Positions 33,180 to 46,387 of a DNA stretch of 64,000 bases are shown piece by piece. Within the stretch, counting starts at the first letter, position 1; every line of letters begins with the position of its first letter. The position numbers and the translations under genes were made by a program. The notes below the pieces were generated by a model. It did not search any database, had not been told where the DNA came from, and saw only the letters and a program-made list of their open reading frames with translations. Where the stretch lies: assembly GCA_003952965.2 (NCBI GenBank), contig CM025850.1, positions 32,664,865 to 32,728,864 of the forward strand, in the 5' to 3' direction. This DNA is from Morella rubra (Eukaryota; Streptophyta; Magnoliopsida; Fagales; Myricaceae).

Positions 33180-35168
33180 CTCAGAACCTCTCCACGCAAC
33201 TCCTAAAGACTTGTATCAACGCCCCTAGCCTTCAAACAACTTGTTACGAACAAGATACTATCATCACTAGTGTGCTCTGCGGGAGAGCAATTGTGGCCGT
33301 TATTAATTTAGATGTCATTGTACTCATTACAAGGTAATGAAAATTCATTGTTATAATTCAAGTCAACAATAATTCCGAATTTACCAAAAGAATAACTATT
33401 TTACCAGCTCACAACACTGGTAATAGATCCTCTCCAGATTATTAATAGTACTGAAGCTACTACGCGAGTGGAATCAAAGATTCTTGTTCTTTCACTTGCT
33501 ACCATGAAAGAAGCCAAAGAATTTCACTCATTCTCGGCCTTCTGTAACTGTTTGCAAATGGCATTCCCACGAACTGAATTTCCCGTTTAAATGATGCAAT
33601 ACCTGAGAACCTGAACAAGAGTAGAAAACAGAGATTGGGAACTCTCACTCCCTCTCTCAGTCTAAAAGGAGCAGGCCGTGCATGTTTATCACCACTTGAA
33701 ACAGCAAAAAAAAAAGAAAGGTCGACAGGGCACGTCGCATTAGCTGGAAGCCGGGGCTACCACAGCATTCCCACTGTACGGAGCTCCTAAAGCGAAAATG
33801 TTTTATGTTGCATTGCATAAGCTGTATAATATCCTCGGAAAAAAAAAAAAAAAAAAAAGAAGCATGAGCTGGGTCCTAAATCGGGGGGCTATGAGGCATC
33901 GATTCTACAGGCCTACTCATGGACCCACGTTCCGTAACCTCGTGGTGATCCATGAATTCCAAATACCAGAGTCCACAGAAGTTGGAAAATACCAGAGTCC
34001 ACCGAAGTTGGAAAATATCACGTCCTAAGTTTTTCTACTTTGGTCTAGATCTCCCTTCACCAGCCATTCTCCACCGACTCTTCTCGATTAGTATTCTTCA
34101 CTCGGAAAAGAAAATACAAGATCTCCTGATCTCCTTGGATGAAATATATAAATCCTAAGGTTTTATTAAGTAGGATCATCTCAAGCTGCGGTGAAGCTAT
34201 TAATTAGCTAGAGACCATGCAGGGAGTTGTGTCGTTTTCATTATAACTCCGTCACTTTGTCGTCTTTTGATTTTTAATATCGATTCCGCCTGCACAAGCA
34301 ACTACAACTACGTTGTTGCTTCATTTGCTCTGTGTTCTTCTTGGGTTTGGCGATCGTCGAATCAGTGGTCGGCCCATATATATATATATATATATGTGGT
34401 TGAAGGAGGGCATTCCAAGAAATAACTTCCTATATTGGTATGGGATGGTCCCTATTGATGAATCAAATCACGCGAACAAAGCAATTGAATACTTAGTCCC
34501 GTGTAATTTTATCGCAACTGTAAAAGTTATGTGCATGATGATGCAGCCAGGCCCCCCACGTACCCCCCCCGGTGGCCATTCGTCGTGCTTCCAATCTCAG
34601 TACTTTTTGGACTTTCGCGTTCGTGGATTGCGGTAGCTTCACATGCTTTGGTGTCAAAAGTGCGTATAATTAGCGCAGAGTGGGTGGACCGTTTGTTTCT
34701 GCTACTCCTCACATGCTTTGGGAAAGGTAGTTGGAATGGAAGTGGAGGAGTACAATGAATACAAGTGTCAGAATTCGACCCTTCGATTTCATTCCGTGTG
34801 TCCTGTTTTTTAAACCATCTAATTTCAAGCGTAACCTTTTCTACTCTCTTTTCTTTTTCAAGCAATAAATTGGAAAACATGTTGAAACCATATATAAAAA
34901 GACGGAAAGTTCAGCTAAAAGGGTGGACAAAAAAAAAAGGGCGCCACATGCTCACTTTCCTTCTCCGAGTTTTTAAGACCCTTCAATAAATAATATAGAT
35001 AATGTTCCTGTTTTCTTTTTATTTTTTATATGCGATATAATACTTAGAAGTGATAATATAACCATTATCTATTCACCAGTAGCAAGCCTAAATTGTCACT
35101 AAAATTATAGGTTACATGTGTTTATACCTTATCCATAAAAAATTTCCAAAGTCTAATCACAAAGAAAT
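33180..35168. other. Upstream region of PILS and intergenic sequence
   Basis: The promoter and 5' leader of PILS are expected in the first part. A 26-base unit (ACCAGAGTCCAC.GAAGTTGGAAAAT) is repeated twice at about 33963-34016, an A-tract lies at 33840-33858 and a (TA)n run at 34376-34396. No coding region is supported. Confidence 0.4.
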
Positions 35169-35177
35169 TATCATAAA

Positions 35178-36011
35178 GGCTAAATTACTCCACAAGTCCT
35201 TAGGGTATAACCCTTTCCCAACTTGGTCCTCATGGTTCATTTTTTTCTAAAAATATCTTTAGGATTTAGACCCAATCCCATACAGATTCTGCAGTTAACT
35301 TAATGGATGGAATTTTACACATGGCTAACGGAAACTCATCCCGTCCAATCACAATATGACACATGTCATTAAAAAAATAAAAAATAATTAATCTAAAATT
35401 AATAAAAAATAATTAATTTAAGTTTTTTTTAAAAAAAAAAAATTCAAAGACCCCAATCCTTTCACGGTGGAGGCCCCCTCCACCTCTAGCCGCCGAGGGA
35501 GTTTGGCTGTCCAAACCAGCGGAGGGAGGAGGAATCCCTCCTCCACCCCGGCTCTGGGTGGTTGGGGGACCTCCCCCATCCCGCAACAGTGGTTGCGAGA
35601 TGAAGGAGATCTCCCAGACCACCGCCCACAGTGGAGAGAGATTTCTCCTCCCTCCAAAACTAGACAGTCAAACTCCCTCGACAGCCAGAGGTGGAGGGGG
35701 CCTCCATCATGAAAGGATCAGGAGTCTTTGATCTTTCTTTTTAAAAAAATAAAATAAATTATGTTTTTTATTAATTATTTTAGATTTTTATTTACTTTAA
35801 TGACACATGTCACATGTGATTGAGCATGATTTTTTTTTAAATCGAGCTGTTTATTTTCATGTGCAAATAGTTAGCCATGTGTGTAATTTCATCTATTAAG
35901 TTGACGACAAGATAGATATGAGATTGAGTCTAAATCCCAAGGATATTTTTAAGGAAAAATAAATCCTAAGGACTAATCTAGAAAATGGTAGACTTGCATA
36001 GTAATTTAGTC
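35178..36011. mobile_element. Fold-back element with 9-base target duplication, Mutator-like
   Basis: The two halves are inverted copies of each other. The left arm starts GGCTAAATTACTCCACAAGTC, and the reverse complement of the right end reads GACTAAATTACTATGCAAGTC. The arms can be followed inward for about 340 bases, down to the blocks CACCTCTAGCCGCCGAGGGA (left) and TCCCTCGACAGCCAGAGGTG (right). A 9-base direct duplication TATCATAAA flanks it (35169-35177 and 36012-36020), the size made by Mutator-like transposases. The centre is GC-rich and has no coding frame of known type. A non-autonomous, long-inverted-repeat element. Confidence 0.85.
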
Positions 36012-36020
36012 TATCATAAA

Positions 36021-36846
36021 AGTGAAAATCAAACTCACTCTTGGCCTACACTATGCAAAGGTATTTCTAGTGACTCGGTATGCCAACGGACATAATCCCA
36101 TAAGTTAGATCTTTGGAGGATTTTCAAAGTTCAAACCTTGAAATCCTCATCCTTGCAAACTGAATTTAAGTTTGAATTTAGGCCCAATGTGTCAAAGTAG
36201 CAATTAGAACCCCTTTGAGATTACTTCAGTAGTTTAGCGTGACTCTTCACCAAAAACAAAAGGCCAAGAAGATAACAATGCACTAAAATAGTTACCAGTT
36301 CACCACGAGCCCTAAACACCCACCAAATCCCAGAACCAAATTTTTGGGCAAGGATTCCATAAACCTCAGACAAGGCGTCCATTGTTTTCCCTGCTACCTC
36401 ACAGTCACGACCAATGCATCAATGCCGGGCCCCTTTTTTGTCTGCTAACCCACCAAGCTAGTACTACCAACACTCCTATATTTAAACGAGAAGCCTTACC
36501 GCATACCCTATAGTAAATACTTCTATTTCACATCCTAGACTTCCGAAGTATGTATGCGAAATATTAATCAACCCTTCCACAGAGATTTCTCCGATCATTT
36601 AATTACTTTTGAACTGTGATACAGAGATCTCCCTGAATCACAAGCAGTACTTGACTAATTGTAACAAACAGAAACCGCATTTTGAATAGTTTCCCCTTTT
36701 GATTTTGAGCCCCTGCACAAGTGGGGGCACAATCATGCAACAATCATTCCAAGACAAGACTTACCAACATGCCTCCAACAACTCCTGCCATTGCGTCCTC
36801 TCAGGCAGGTTATTTTTTTCTTCTCCTAATATAAGACGGTTGGGAT
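36021..36846. other. Downstream flank of TRAPPC11
   Basis: Intergenic sequence that probably includes the 3' untranslated region of the reverse-strand TRAPPC11 gene near 36846. No separate feature is seen. Confidence 0.35.
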
Positions 36847-39800
36847 TCATTCAGCCACAAGGGATTCCATCCTCCTGACTCCCACATGAGCCACCTTGAA
36901 ATGAGGTTTCGAGGGAAACACGAATATCCCAGATGCAGCAACGGAAGGTTGAAACCCAGCTGAGTATCTTACTGAGGTCATGGTAAATCTGGGCAACTGT
37001 TGGACACCGGAGGCAAGTGGTACAAGCTTGTAACTTAGTATATGCTCAGATTTCGGAAGAACAAACACCGTATCATTGTGAGAGCCAGATAACACAAAAT
37101 TTTGTGCATCCGCCAACGAGAATTTGATCTCTTGAAGCAATTGTGTTTGATTCTGAATTTTGACAAAGTATGTGAAGGGATCACCAAGGATGGCATAAGG
37201 GGGACAGTCCAAACTCACAACTAGAGGAGGTGACTCCACATCTAACTCGGGAAGGGTTTGTTTAGTCAAAACTGAAGCTGCTGTGGAATAAGATTGCTGT
37301 TGAGTCCCAGCATCCCTCGTCCATCTTACACACAAAGTACCTAAACTAAGCTTTGAAGAATTGCCATCAGAAATTATTGTAAAAACCTTCTTGAACTCTT
37401 CTCCTGACACAAGAAGGGCAGGTTCTAGAAGATCTTCACCTTCATGTTGCATAGAGCACGACCTCCCAATGCCTTCATTATCCTCTTCAAGAGACATGGA
37501 TAGTAATTGCAATGGCACGTCAGCAGAGTTCTTAGCACTAACAATGAGTATACTTTTTCCATTAAGAGCCAGTGATGCTGGCTGATCAGAATCGGGGACT
37601 GGTTTGATCCTTGAAAGCAACAATGGGTCCTGCCGAAATGGCATCATAAACCGATGGCTTAGTACAATAGCAGTCTTACCTTCAATCTGTAAGCTTTTGT
37701 GGACATTAACTTTTTGTGCATTCGTTTCATTGCTATGGGGAGAATAGCCCAGTGATACAAAAAGCATTACTGGTTTGGGTCGATGCCACTTGATTTCTAG
37801 TTTGCAGGACCACGATTCTCCACATTTCAGAAATGGAACAGAAACCAATCCAAAAGACTTCTGAATTTTTTTGATTTCGTTCATACCAAGTTGAGTTTCA
37901 TCCTCCCCTTCTGGTCCAGAAATGCCAAGAAGCTCAACGTGATGGCTATCCATAGAGTACGGTTCCATTTCTCTCGGACTAAACAAGCCACCACCTCTTA
38001 CATCCACCAGATTAATTTTCAACTCACCAGAATAGATTGCATGGCCAACAGAGACCACGGTAACAGGTAATATGAAGCTCTCTCCAACAAATGCAGGGCC
38101 AGAAGCACCTAAATTAAGGTCCACTTGCGGGTCTGGTTCTTCAATCTGGATAGCTCTCTGACCAGTGAATGCTAGAGCAAAATCCTTGGTTGGAGATGTC
38201 TCTACACGTTCTTCAAACTTCCAAAGCGGTAGATCCTCCATTGAAGCTGGACTTTCAGCTCTGCAACAGATTGTAAAGTGGGGCCCCATTTTTGCAACAA
38301 CAGATATGCATTCAAGCTTTCCACTTTGATCTGAATGAGCCATGAAGTTTTATTGACAAATACGACATAAGAGAGATGGAACATAGTCAAGACAATGACA
38401 ATAGAATCAATTCCATGAAAAAATGACACTGTGGTAAGGCCTATTTCTAGAAGGAGAAGAAAGAAAGAGAAAAAAAAAGGGGGGGGTTAAGGGAAGCAAG
38501 TCCTTAAACAGATCACAGGTAAACTGGTAATAGAATGGAGTGAATTATTTCAATTATTTTTCTGGAAGAACCAGTGTGGAAGCTGCAGAATTCATGCAAA
38601 CACTTACATAGTTTAAGAATGAGCCATTCAAACAAAACTAACTGAATCCAATATATCATTGTCAAACAAATAATTTGCAAAAGAGAAAGCTATAGGATGG
38701 ATCATAGTTGCTAATTACCCCCCCCCCCCCCCCTCCCGGCCCAGGCTTTTCCCATTTAATATATTCAACATACCATACAATCAAAACACGAGAAAAAAAA
38801 TCCAGATGAGATAACGGATTTACCAGATTTGATGTCATACGTCAACCATAGCCATTTGTTTGTAGCTAGTGTCAGAGAAGAAGAATTCTCTACTCGGCAA
38901 CCTTGTTTATCATCAGCTGTAGCACCTAAAGGAGGACTTTGGGCACTCATGATGATGAAGTTACAATCAGATTGATTGAATTGCACTTCTAATTGATTAA
39001 TTTCAAACGTAAGGGGTAATTGTGACAGCAATGATAATGTAATCAAGGTGGATGCACCAGGTTTGATCGTCTGTTCATGAAATGCAACTGAAGCAAGAAG
39101 CACCAATCTAAGTGGACTGACAAGATCAATTTCAAGGTGAAGTGGATTATCTACAGCTATTTTGAGATAATTATTGCTCTCAACTGATAACAGCTCTGAT
39201 TCTCCACTGACAAGCCCAAAAATCTCCCTGTGTATTACTTCTCTCTGCGCCAGACTTGCCGGACCAGCTGGACCACATTCTCTAAATCTTAAAGACTGGA
39301 TATCAGTGCCTGATGATACTGGTAGTGCAGCCATTTCAAGTGAGTACTCTACAAATTCATTCACTGTACCATGTTTCCGTGCATACTCTCGCAAGTAACC
39401 CAGGACTTCCCACAGCAAAGTGACCCATCCCTCTTGTCTGTAAAGACTTGCAATATCATGAAATAGCTGTTTCGCATTATCAAATTCACCCACAGCATAA
39501 TATTCTTTGGCCATCTGGAATCCACAAAAGGAGACCATCCTCTGGGCTTTGAGGTTACTGTAAGATTCATAAGATTTTTTCAGCAAAGCAATTATTTCAA
39601 AGGAATCTTGAAACCTTTTCCTGAACTTTTGTCCAGCAACTCAGCAAATACCAAAAACTGTCTACTCATCCACTCCCAGTGAATAAATACGGCTTCTGGG
39701 GATCCAACCAGCCTTCTGTACGAAGCATTGTGCCGGCAAAACCACGTAACAGCTTCCCCTACCTTTCCGCCATGCAATAACAAAGTTGATATCTTGAAGT

Positions 39801-40904
39801 GCAATTGCTCTGCAACAGTTTTTATCTCCACTAATCGTTGAATTGGCGGCAACCTTTTCGATGTCCCGACCATCTGTAATCGCCAAAAGTCATGGCAGGC
39901 AAAGTCATAAATGAATGTCTAGTTTTGGGAAGATGAAAATGGATGCAGAGTGAAAGTGAACTGTGAAAGCACCTCTCGCAGTGTATGATAGGCATCCTCA
40001 TAAAACCTCAAAGCCTCAACCCAATCTCTTCGGAACTCTGCATACACAGCGACCTACCGATTCATCGTGACAAAAAGTAGAGTGTTTAGAAATCTATATA
40101 CACAAGGGAAAACAGTGAGTATTCTAGAGCAATTAACAATAAAAGGCCCAAAAAGGCGCTCTTACTTTGAAGCAGTAGCGAATATGCAACTCAATATTAG
40201 AAGAATTAAAGGTCTTCCTATCAATACGCAATTTAATCCGTTTTCCTTCATCCCTGTAGTATGTATTGGCCAGTTCTGCCAAAGCGGATCCCAGCCTGGT
40301 GAGGGACTGTTTGAGCTCGGAGTGCTCGTCCGTCGTAAAGATGACGACGTGCTTGGAATCCAATTCGGCACGCTTGCGGAGAGCAAGCATTCGATCTTCC
40401 CCGATGTCACCTGCAAAATGGATCAACCAATTACACACTAAATTGCAGAAAGAAAGAAGAGTGGATCTAATTCGCTATTCGAATTCGAAATGAGGAGTCT
40501 TGACCTCCATGCAGCACCAGCACAACAAGAAGGAGTTTGATGTTACGGGGACGAATGACGGCTTTGAGTTGATCGAGGAGGGAGCAGACAAGGAGCCACT
40601 GGGCGGGGTCGCCGGAGAGCTGATCGTGAGAGAAAAGAGCGGCGAGTACGGAGGGAACCCTAGTGCGGTGCTTGAGCAGCCAATCCCTCTTCAAGATGCC
40701 ACCTAGATGAGCACGAGAAGGATCATCGTCTTTGGGGGTCTTAGAGAAAAGAGAGATCTTAGAGAAGTCAGGTAAAGCGAGGGTGTTGAGGGGCGGCTGC
40801 TCCAAGTGAAGGTGCTTGGATATGGAGGCGTGAAGCTCGGGACAACCCACAAGCGATATCAGACTCACCGGTGGCGTCCTCAACTCCTCCGGGTAGTCTT
40901 CCAT
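36847..40904 (-). CDS. TRAPPC11: TRAPPC11 (foie-gras/gryzun) with internal deletion and frameshift
   Basis: TRAPPC11 is a scaffold subunit of the TRAPP tethering complex in ER-Golgi and trans-Golgi traffic. Reverse-strand exons are 40505-40904 (ATG at 40904), 40166-40410, 39973-40053, 39592-39873, about 39622 down to 38824, and 36847-38330. Family hallmarks include RKRAELDSKH, the foie-gras segment VAVYAEFRRDWVEALRFYEDAY, FCRHNASYRRL, YRQEGWVTLLWEVL, PLHLEIDLVSPLRLVLLASV, and the long C-terminal gryzun region. The fourth exon runs, without an intron, straight from FAELLDKSSG into sequence that in the next frame reads RFQDSFEIIALLKKSYESY. The plant segment normally between them, about 100 residues by my recollection, is missing and the frame shifts to a TAA at 39592. 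Everything else is open, so this is a recent lesion or an assembly error. Confidence 0.85.
38715..38737. repeat. Poly(C) tract in a TRAPPC11 intron
   Basis: A run of about 16 C, then TCCC, lies in the intron between the last two exons. Similar long G or C runs occur at 46859-46872, 53744-53765 and 59842-59853. Confidence 0.8.
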
Positions 40905-42479
40905 TTTCAGTTTCCGATTTGGTGGAGTCTCGGAGGGGGTAGGGGAGCATTAGATCGGTTACATCTGTCTCAAGTCTCATCTACGGTGGCCTGGCCCGCT
41001 TAACTATTGAACTAGTTGGACGTCATCACATAGCTTGGTCGGCCCGTGGTATGAGGCGAGAAACCCAACCCAACTACAGTCAACTCGAAGATCCAAGCCC
41101 GAACTTGGTGAATTGTCCAACCCAAGGTCCGTTATATATATATATATATATAGTTCGCTTCTTTGCAGACCCCCTAATAAAGAACATAACTATATTGAGA
41201 AGTCGGCATGTTTGACTATTAATTAATTTCCTATACATGTATAAGTACATGTGATCGGGATAAGATTGCTTATTTATACTAGTGATCCCGACGTGGGTGG
41301 CCGTGGGGGTTGGTAAGATTAATTTCATCAACATGTATGGTTGCCTCTCAAATTCTATATATCTACGCCGCCTAGCTTGATATGATGCCAACTACTCCCG
41401 CAATTATATATAATTTGCTTCCGATCCATTCACAAATACACACAACAGCTTTCTGTACTTCATTTTTACTACACCAATAAAATTATCGTTGGCCACATCC
41501 AATTGCATATAATGTACTCGTTTTTTTTCTTCTTCATCCTTTATTCTGCATATAATGCTGCTTAATTGCAGCTTGGACTAAGAGGCTTCCATTAATGTCC
41601 TCAGGTCCACATATGGGCTGTAGATAATTCCATTATTACAGGCATCTAGTGACTAGTTTGATGTTGTTTAAGAGGCTGGCTGTGATCTTTCCGTCTAATT
41701 CTACCTCGGCATGCTTTCCAACGATGAACTGCGAACTGTTCCCTTATTTGATGATATTCCCGTTCATGTATTGGAAAATAATGTAATGCTCAACAAAAGA
41801 CAATTTCTGACGCTGCTTCATTCCCACTCCATCCGAGCACCTACGTAGTCAGCTACCTCCGCGACCATCAGTCGTTAGGCTATTTCCTTCTGCAGCTAAG
41901 TGCCGATAATACCAGACAGAAGGTTTTAGATTAATCCACTTGATCAGCTGTTCAAGACGACGTGTATTGAGATGTACAGAGGGCTATCCTCTGTCGTGTA
42001 GCCATAATTGTGTGCCTTAATCATCGGGGATTCCTAAGAACCAGACATTACTAATCGTTTGGATTTGTGCGGAAGTGATTATCTCTAACCAAGTGTGTAT
42101 TCTATTTGTTGTCTATTGGGTAAATAGACAACTGTTTTTAGGCCTGCAATTCAAGAAAAGATTCTCTAAAACTAGCTGAACCTCAATAAACAAGAAGAGG
42201 AATTGAAGAGACCAGCTTGATTAAAAACCATCCAAATGGCATACAAAATGCAAAAATTAGCATTACGATTTCTAGACTATCAAGCAACCATGCAACAAAA
42301 ATATATCTAATGCAATATAAAGTAATGATCCTTTGATGCATCCAGCGATTACCACAATATCCTCTTTTTTTCAGACCATTCTACAGTGTCCATGATTAAA
42401 ACAATTCTTTGTCTCACTCTGTCCTTCTCGACTAAATATTACTGCAGTGCCTCCCAAATCCCAGGAACACCATAGATAG
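40905..42479. other. Intergenic between TRAPPC11 and thioredoxin reductase
   Basis: It holds the upstream region of TRAPPC11 and, at its right end, the expected 3' untranslated region of the reductase. A (TA)n run lies at 41132-41152. No coding region is supported in the 1.5 kb. Confidence 0.4.
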
Positions 42480-45000
42480 TCAATCACTTTTACCTTCCTG
42501 GGATCCAATCTCTTGTAAGTAGTGTTCTGCATCCAATGCTGCCATGCAACCTGCATCACCAAAAAAACCCAATCAGGAGATAGCCAAATTCCCTTCAAAG
42601 AAACCCAACTATTGGTTGGAAGGAACATGTTAGATGCTGTTTATCCTATGACCACTATTACAATGAAAGCCAACACTATCAGGATCTACAGAATAGTCAA
42701 TAACAAGAACCAAACACAAAACAAGCAGCAGCCTCTCTCCCAATCTTCGAACCAAACTATCTATGAAAAGCTGTCAAAAGTTGAATCAAAAACTTAATCT
42801 GCCCAAATTGCATTTTCAACCACACTTAGATGACAAAAACAGTCAAAAGACAAAAACACTCCAGTGTAAATCACACCAATCATCCACTATCTTTACAAAT
42901 GGTGATCGGTAAAGCCACCCAAAAATCTTCTTAGGCAGTGCCCAGCACCAGGTGACAACCAGCAACTCTGAAAGGACACGACGAACTCGGTCTGAAACCT
43001 CAGCAGAAATCAATCTTGAGAAATGTTCAAAACGAAAACCAGAACAACCGTGTAGGAAAGAACAGACGTCCACAAAGGGAAGAAACAAATCTCCAACTGA
43101 GATATACAAACTTTCTTAAGCAAGTATATTCAAAAATTCTAAGGCAAAGGCATGTTAATATATTGTTTTAGTAAGGATAAGAAGATAAAACAAAGTCTAT
43201 AGGAAGAGATTCTAGATCTTTAAAACAATAAAAACCTGCCAGGCTGACTATAGGCAACCATAGCAACAGAAATCCTCCAAAATGTTCTGCAACGCAACCC
43301 AGACTTTCCAGATACAACCAACAACCTTCCAGAAGCCTCTTCGAATTCTTTTAGCCTCCACAACCTTCATAGACCAACGAAGTTGCTTCTTACATTCTAA
43401 AATGAAACGAAAGCAAGTCCCAAGATTCAGATTTGTGAATTCCACATTCCAAGATCATAGCAAGGCACAAATGGTACTGCTCAAGTATGGGATCCGCATA
43501 GCAAGATATTGTGCCTTCGATATTATATTACTGAGCCAAAATCAGATAAACATCAGACTCCTGTAAAATTAACAAAACACTCTGAATACCTTTACTCCTA
43601 TTCAAGACATATAACTTCCTCCAAATACCAAGGGACATCCCGTGTAAACATGTAAATAAAAGCAGTTTAGAGTAACTAATGATAATAAATAATGGAAATG
43701 ACAAAGTTAGATCCAAATTTAAGTTCAAATGCACAACACACAGTAACGTCATGTCTTAACATGTTAAGCAATATATCACAAGATTATTCCTCCAGGTATA
43801 CATATATTTATCCTGCGAAACACATCCAACAGAGAGGACTTAGAAATTTATGGTGCTAGAGATCTCCTAGTGTGCTATGGCCCAAAGACGGCATTATCTA
43901 TGCAAAGAGTAATATAGATATCAAGGCAAAACAGGTGCACCTAATTAAAAGAACAGTGAACGCAGGAATAAGATTACATATCCATAATTCAGCATAAAGG
44001 CCACCGGTCCCAAATTCAGGAAAACCAAAATCAATACTAAAATAACGAAAGAAAGTAACAAACCAGTGCCGGCAGCTGTAACAGCCTGCCTATACTTCTT
44101 GTCCTGGACATCTCCGGCGGCAAAAACTCCACGCACGCTGGCAAGTGTGGTACCTGGCTTTGTGGCAACATAACCATCAGAATCGAGCTCCAACTGACCA
44201 TCCAGGAACTTGGTGGCCGGCTCGTGCCCTATAGCGAAGAATAATCCGGATACCTCGAGATCCGATATCTCCCCGTTCACTAAATCCTTCACTTTCAATC
44301 CTCCCAAGAGTCTATTTTGATTATCTTTGTTCCCGTAAGCCTCTACCACCACCGAGTTCCACAGCACCTGTATCTTAGGGTTGGTTAAGGCCCTCTGCTG
44401 CATAATCTTGGAAGCCCTGAATGTATCTCTTCTGTGGATGATGTAAACCATGGACCCGTACTTAGTCAGGAATGTGGCCTCTTCCATGGCCGAATCCCCA
44501 CCTCCAATGACAGCGAGGGGCTTGTTCCTGAATATTGGGGCTGCACCATCACACACCGCACAAGCCGAAATCCCACGGTTCCAGAAGCCTCCCTGGCCCT
44601 CCCCAGATCCCGGGAATTCCAAACGCTTGGCCACGGCGCCAGTGGCAACGATGACGGAGTCGGCAATGACAGTCTTGGAATCGGCGAAGACCTTGAAAGG
44701 TGTGGTGGAGAAATCGACCTTGTTGACGGTCTCTGTCAGAATCTGGGTGCCGAAGCGGAGGGACTGGTTGCGACAGCGGTCCATGAGATCGATTCCGTAG
44801 ATACCGTCGGGGAAGCCCGGGAAGTTCTCGACGTCGGAGGTGGTGGTGAGTTGGCCACCGGGGGCGATGCCGTTGGCCATCCAACCCTCGAAGAGGATGG
44901 GCTTCAGCTCCGCGCGGGAAGCGTATATGGCGGCAGTGTGAGCGGCCGGGCCGCTTCCGATGATACAAACCTTCGTTTTGAGAGTCTGTAACTCATCCAT
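42480..45000 (-). CDS. NTR: NADPH-dependent thioredoxin reductase (NTR)
   Basis: NTR transfers electrons from NADPH through FAD and a CxxC pair to thioredoxin h/o in cytosol and mitochondria. Two reverse-strand exons, 44064-45000 and 42480-42550, join to 335 residues from the ATG at 45000. The FAD site [20 protein letters not shown], redox motif [16 protein letters not shown] site [10 protein letters not shown] with [10 protein letters not shown], and second FAD motif [16 protein letters not shown] are all present. The short last exon encodes [20 protein letters not shown]. The frame stays open upstream to about 45131 with an Ala/Ser-rich, presequence-like stretch ([13 protein letters not shown]) but without ATG, then meets TGA. 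Plant orthologues often have an N-terminal extension, so an extra 5' exon may exist. The 1.5 kb intron contains no recognisable gene. Confidence 0.93.
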
Positions 45001-45131
45001 GGCCGAGACAGAAGTAGAGGTCGAAGTCGAAGCGGCGGCGGGGGCCGAGGAGGCTAGTTTGGGAGAAGCAGAGGCGGCAGCGGTGGAAGCCAATCGGACA
45101 AAGCTGCGGCCTGCGAGCTTTTCTGATCAGA

Positions 45132-46387
45132 GTTGACGACAGCTAGTGTTTCGGGGGTTGACCCTTAAATCTTAATCGTGCATGCAAATCCACACCCAAT
45201 ATTGTAAACTTAGCAACAACAAAAAAATTTCACACCCAATATTGACAAATCCAACTGAACTTTACTATGTTCGATGAGAATTTTAAAATTGGAATCTAAT
45301 TTTTTAAAATTATAATTTTAATATTATTTCTATGTAAATATTAATAGAATAAAATATTATATTTTTTTATAAATAACAATAATTTTCAATAACTTTTAAA
45401 ATTTTTAAAATTTTTAAAATTTTACCAAAACTAGCATCCAAACAAGATTCCACAGACAGCAGAAAGGAAACCCTCTTCCTCTCCAAGTTCACTCACTCAT
45501 GAAACGGGAACCGTTAACGCATAAGTGGTTTGCGGTTAGGCTTACGTATGAAACGGGAAGTACAAGTGGTTTACCGTTAAAGCATGAAACGGAAAGTCAA
45601 CGCAATAGTCATTTTTTTTCTTTTTATATTTTTTTTTAAAGAAACTCAACTAGAGGAAGCTAATTGTGGAAATCATTATTTATAGGGGCTAATTGCTACG
45701 CCTACTATTTAACCAGGAGAGTAGATAGTGACACTATCTAAGGTTAAGGAGATGTTTGTTCGGCAAAATTTTAAAAAATATTTTTAAAATTTTTATTTTA
45801 TTAAAATTTATGAAAATAAAATATATATATATAAAAATTAAAAATTTTAAAATATATTTATTTTAATAAAAATTATCTATATCTTAAAATATTGAGAAAA
45901 CAAACTACATAAGAGTGCCAAGAACAGGAACACGGGGCGTCCAAATTCCAGGAACAACCTCGAAAATCGCGGATTTATTTATCTTTACTCCAGGCTCCTG
46001 TGCCTAGAAAAAGGAAATCAACTTGCACTTGGGACGAGAAATGCCTTGTCGCCTAAAGCCTGAGAAACAAAAACACACTTTGCGGTCTCCCTAACAACTA
46101 CTCGTCCCTGAATCGTAACGGTAACCAACCAATGAACAATCAAAACTCATACAGAACTACTGATCAAGATATATTACAATACTTCCAATTTTTTTAAAAA
46201 AAAAAATAGCGAAAGAAAGGAACAAAATGTTACAGATCACAGTTATACTCCCAAAATTGTAATGGCAAAAATCTCATCCCCTGTGAACCTAGCACACCTT
46301 TGGCAGCCACCTCTTCCTTTTAGCCCAACCAAGGTGGGTTTTGTACTCGCATCTTGCAGCCCCAGGAACCAAACGGATGACTTTCAA
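45132..46387. other. AT-rich intergenic sequence
   Basis: The upstream region of the reductase. It contains AATTTTTAAAATTTTTAAAATTTT arrays at about 45390-45422 and 45760-45860, and a GAAACGGGAA/GAAACGGAAA motif repeated three times near 45499-45595. No coding region is supported. Confidence 0.4.

Noticed and set aside
35413..35712. Proline/glycine-rich frames on both strands
   Set aside because: They fall in the GC-rich centre of the fold-back element, and the inverted structure explains open frames on both strands.
36847..38343. Stand-alone 498-residue gene starting at an ATG near 38343
   Set aside because: The first residues (MAHS) precede a splice acceptor. The remainder continues TRAPPC11 from the upstream exon in the correct phase.
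42371..42628. 85-residue reverse frame across the last reductase exon
   Set aside because: The true reading is a different frame joined to exon 1 by splicing; it encodes only the 22-residue C-terminus.
44434..44991. 185-residue forward open frame
   Set aside because: It lies antisense to the GC-rich first exon of thioredoxin reductase. The reverse frame has all the enzyme motifs, so this is a shadow.
45390..45860. AATTTTTAAAATTTTT arrays as an origin or matrix element
   Set aside because: Simple AT-rich sequence of this kind is common in plant intergenic DNA, and nothing specific supports a function.
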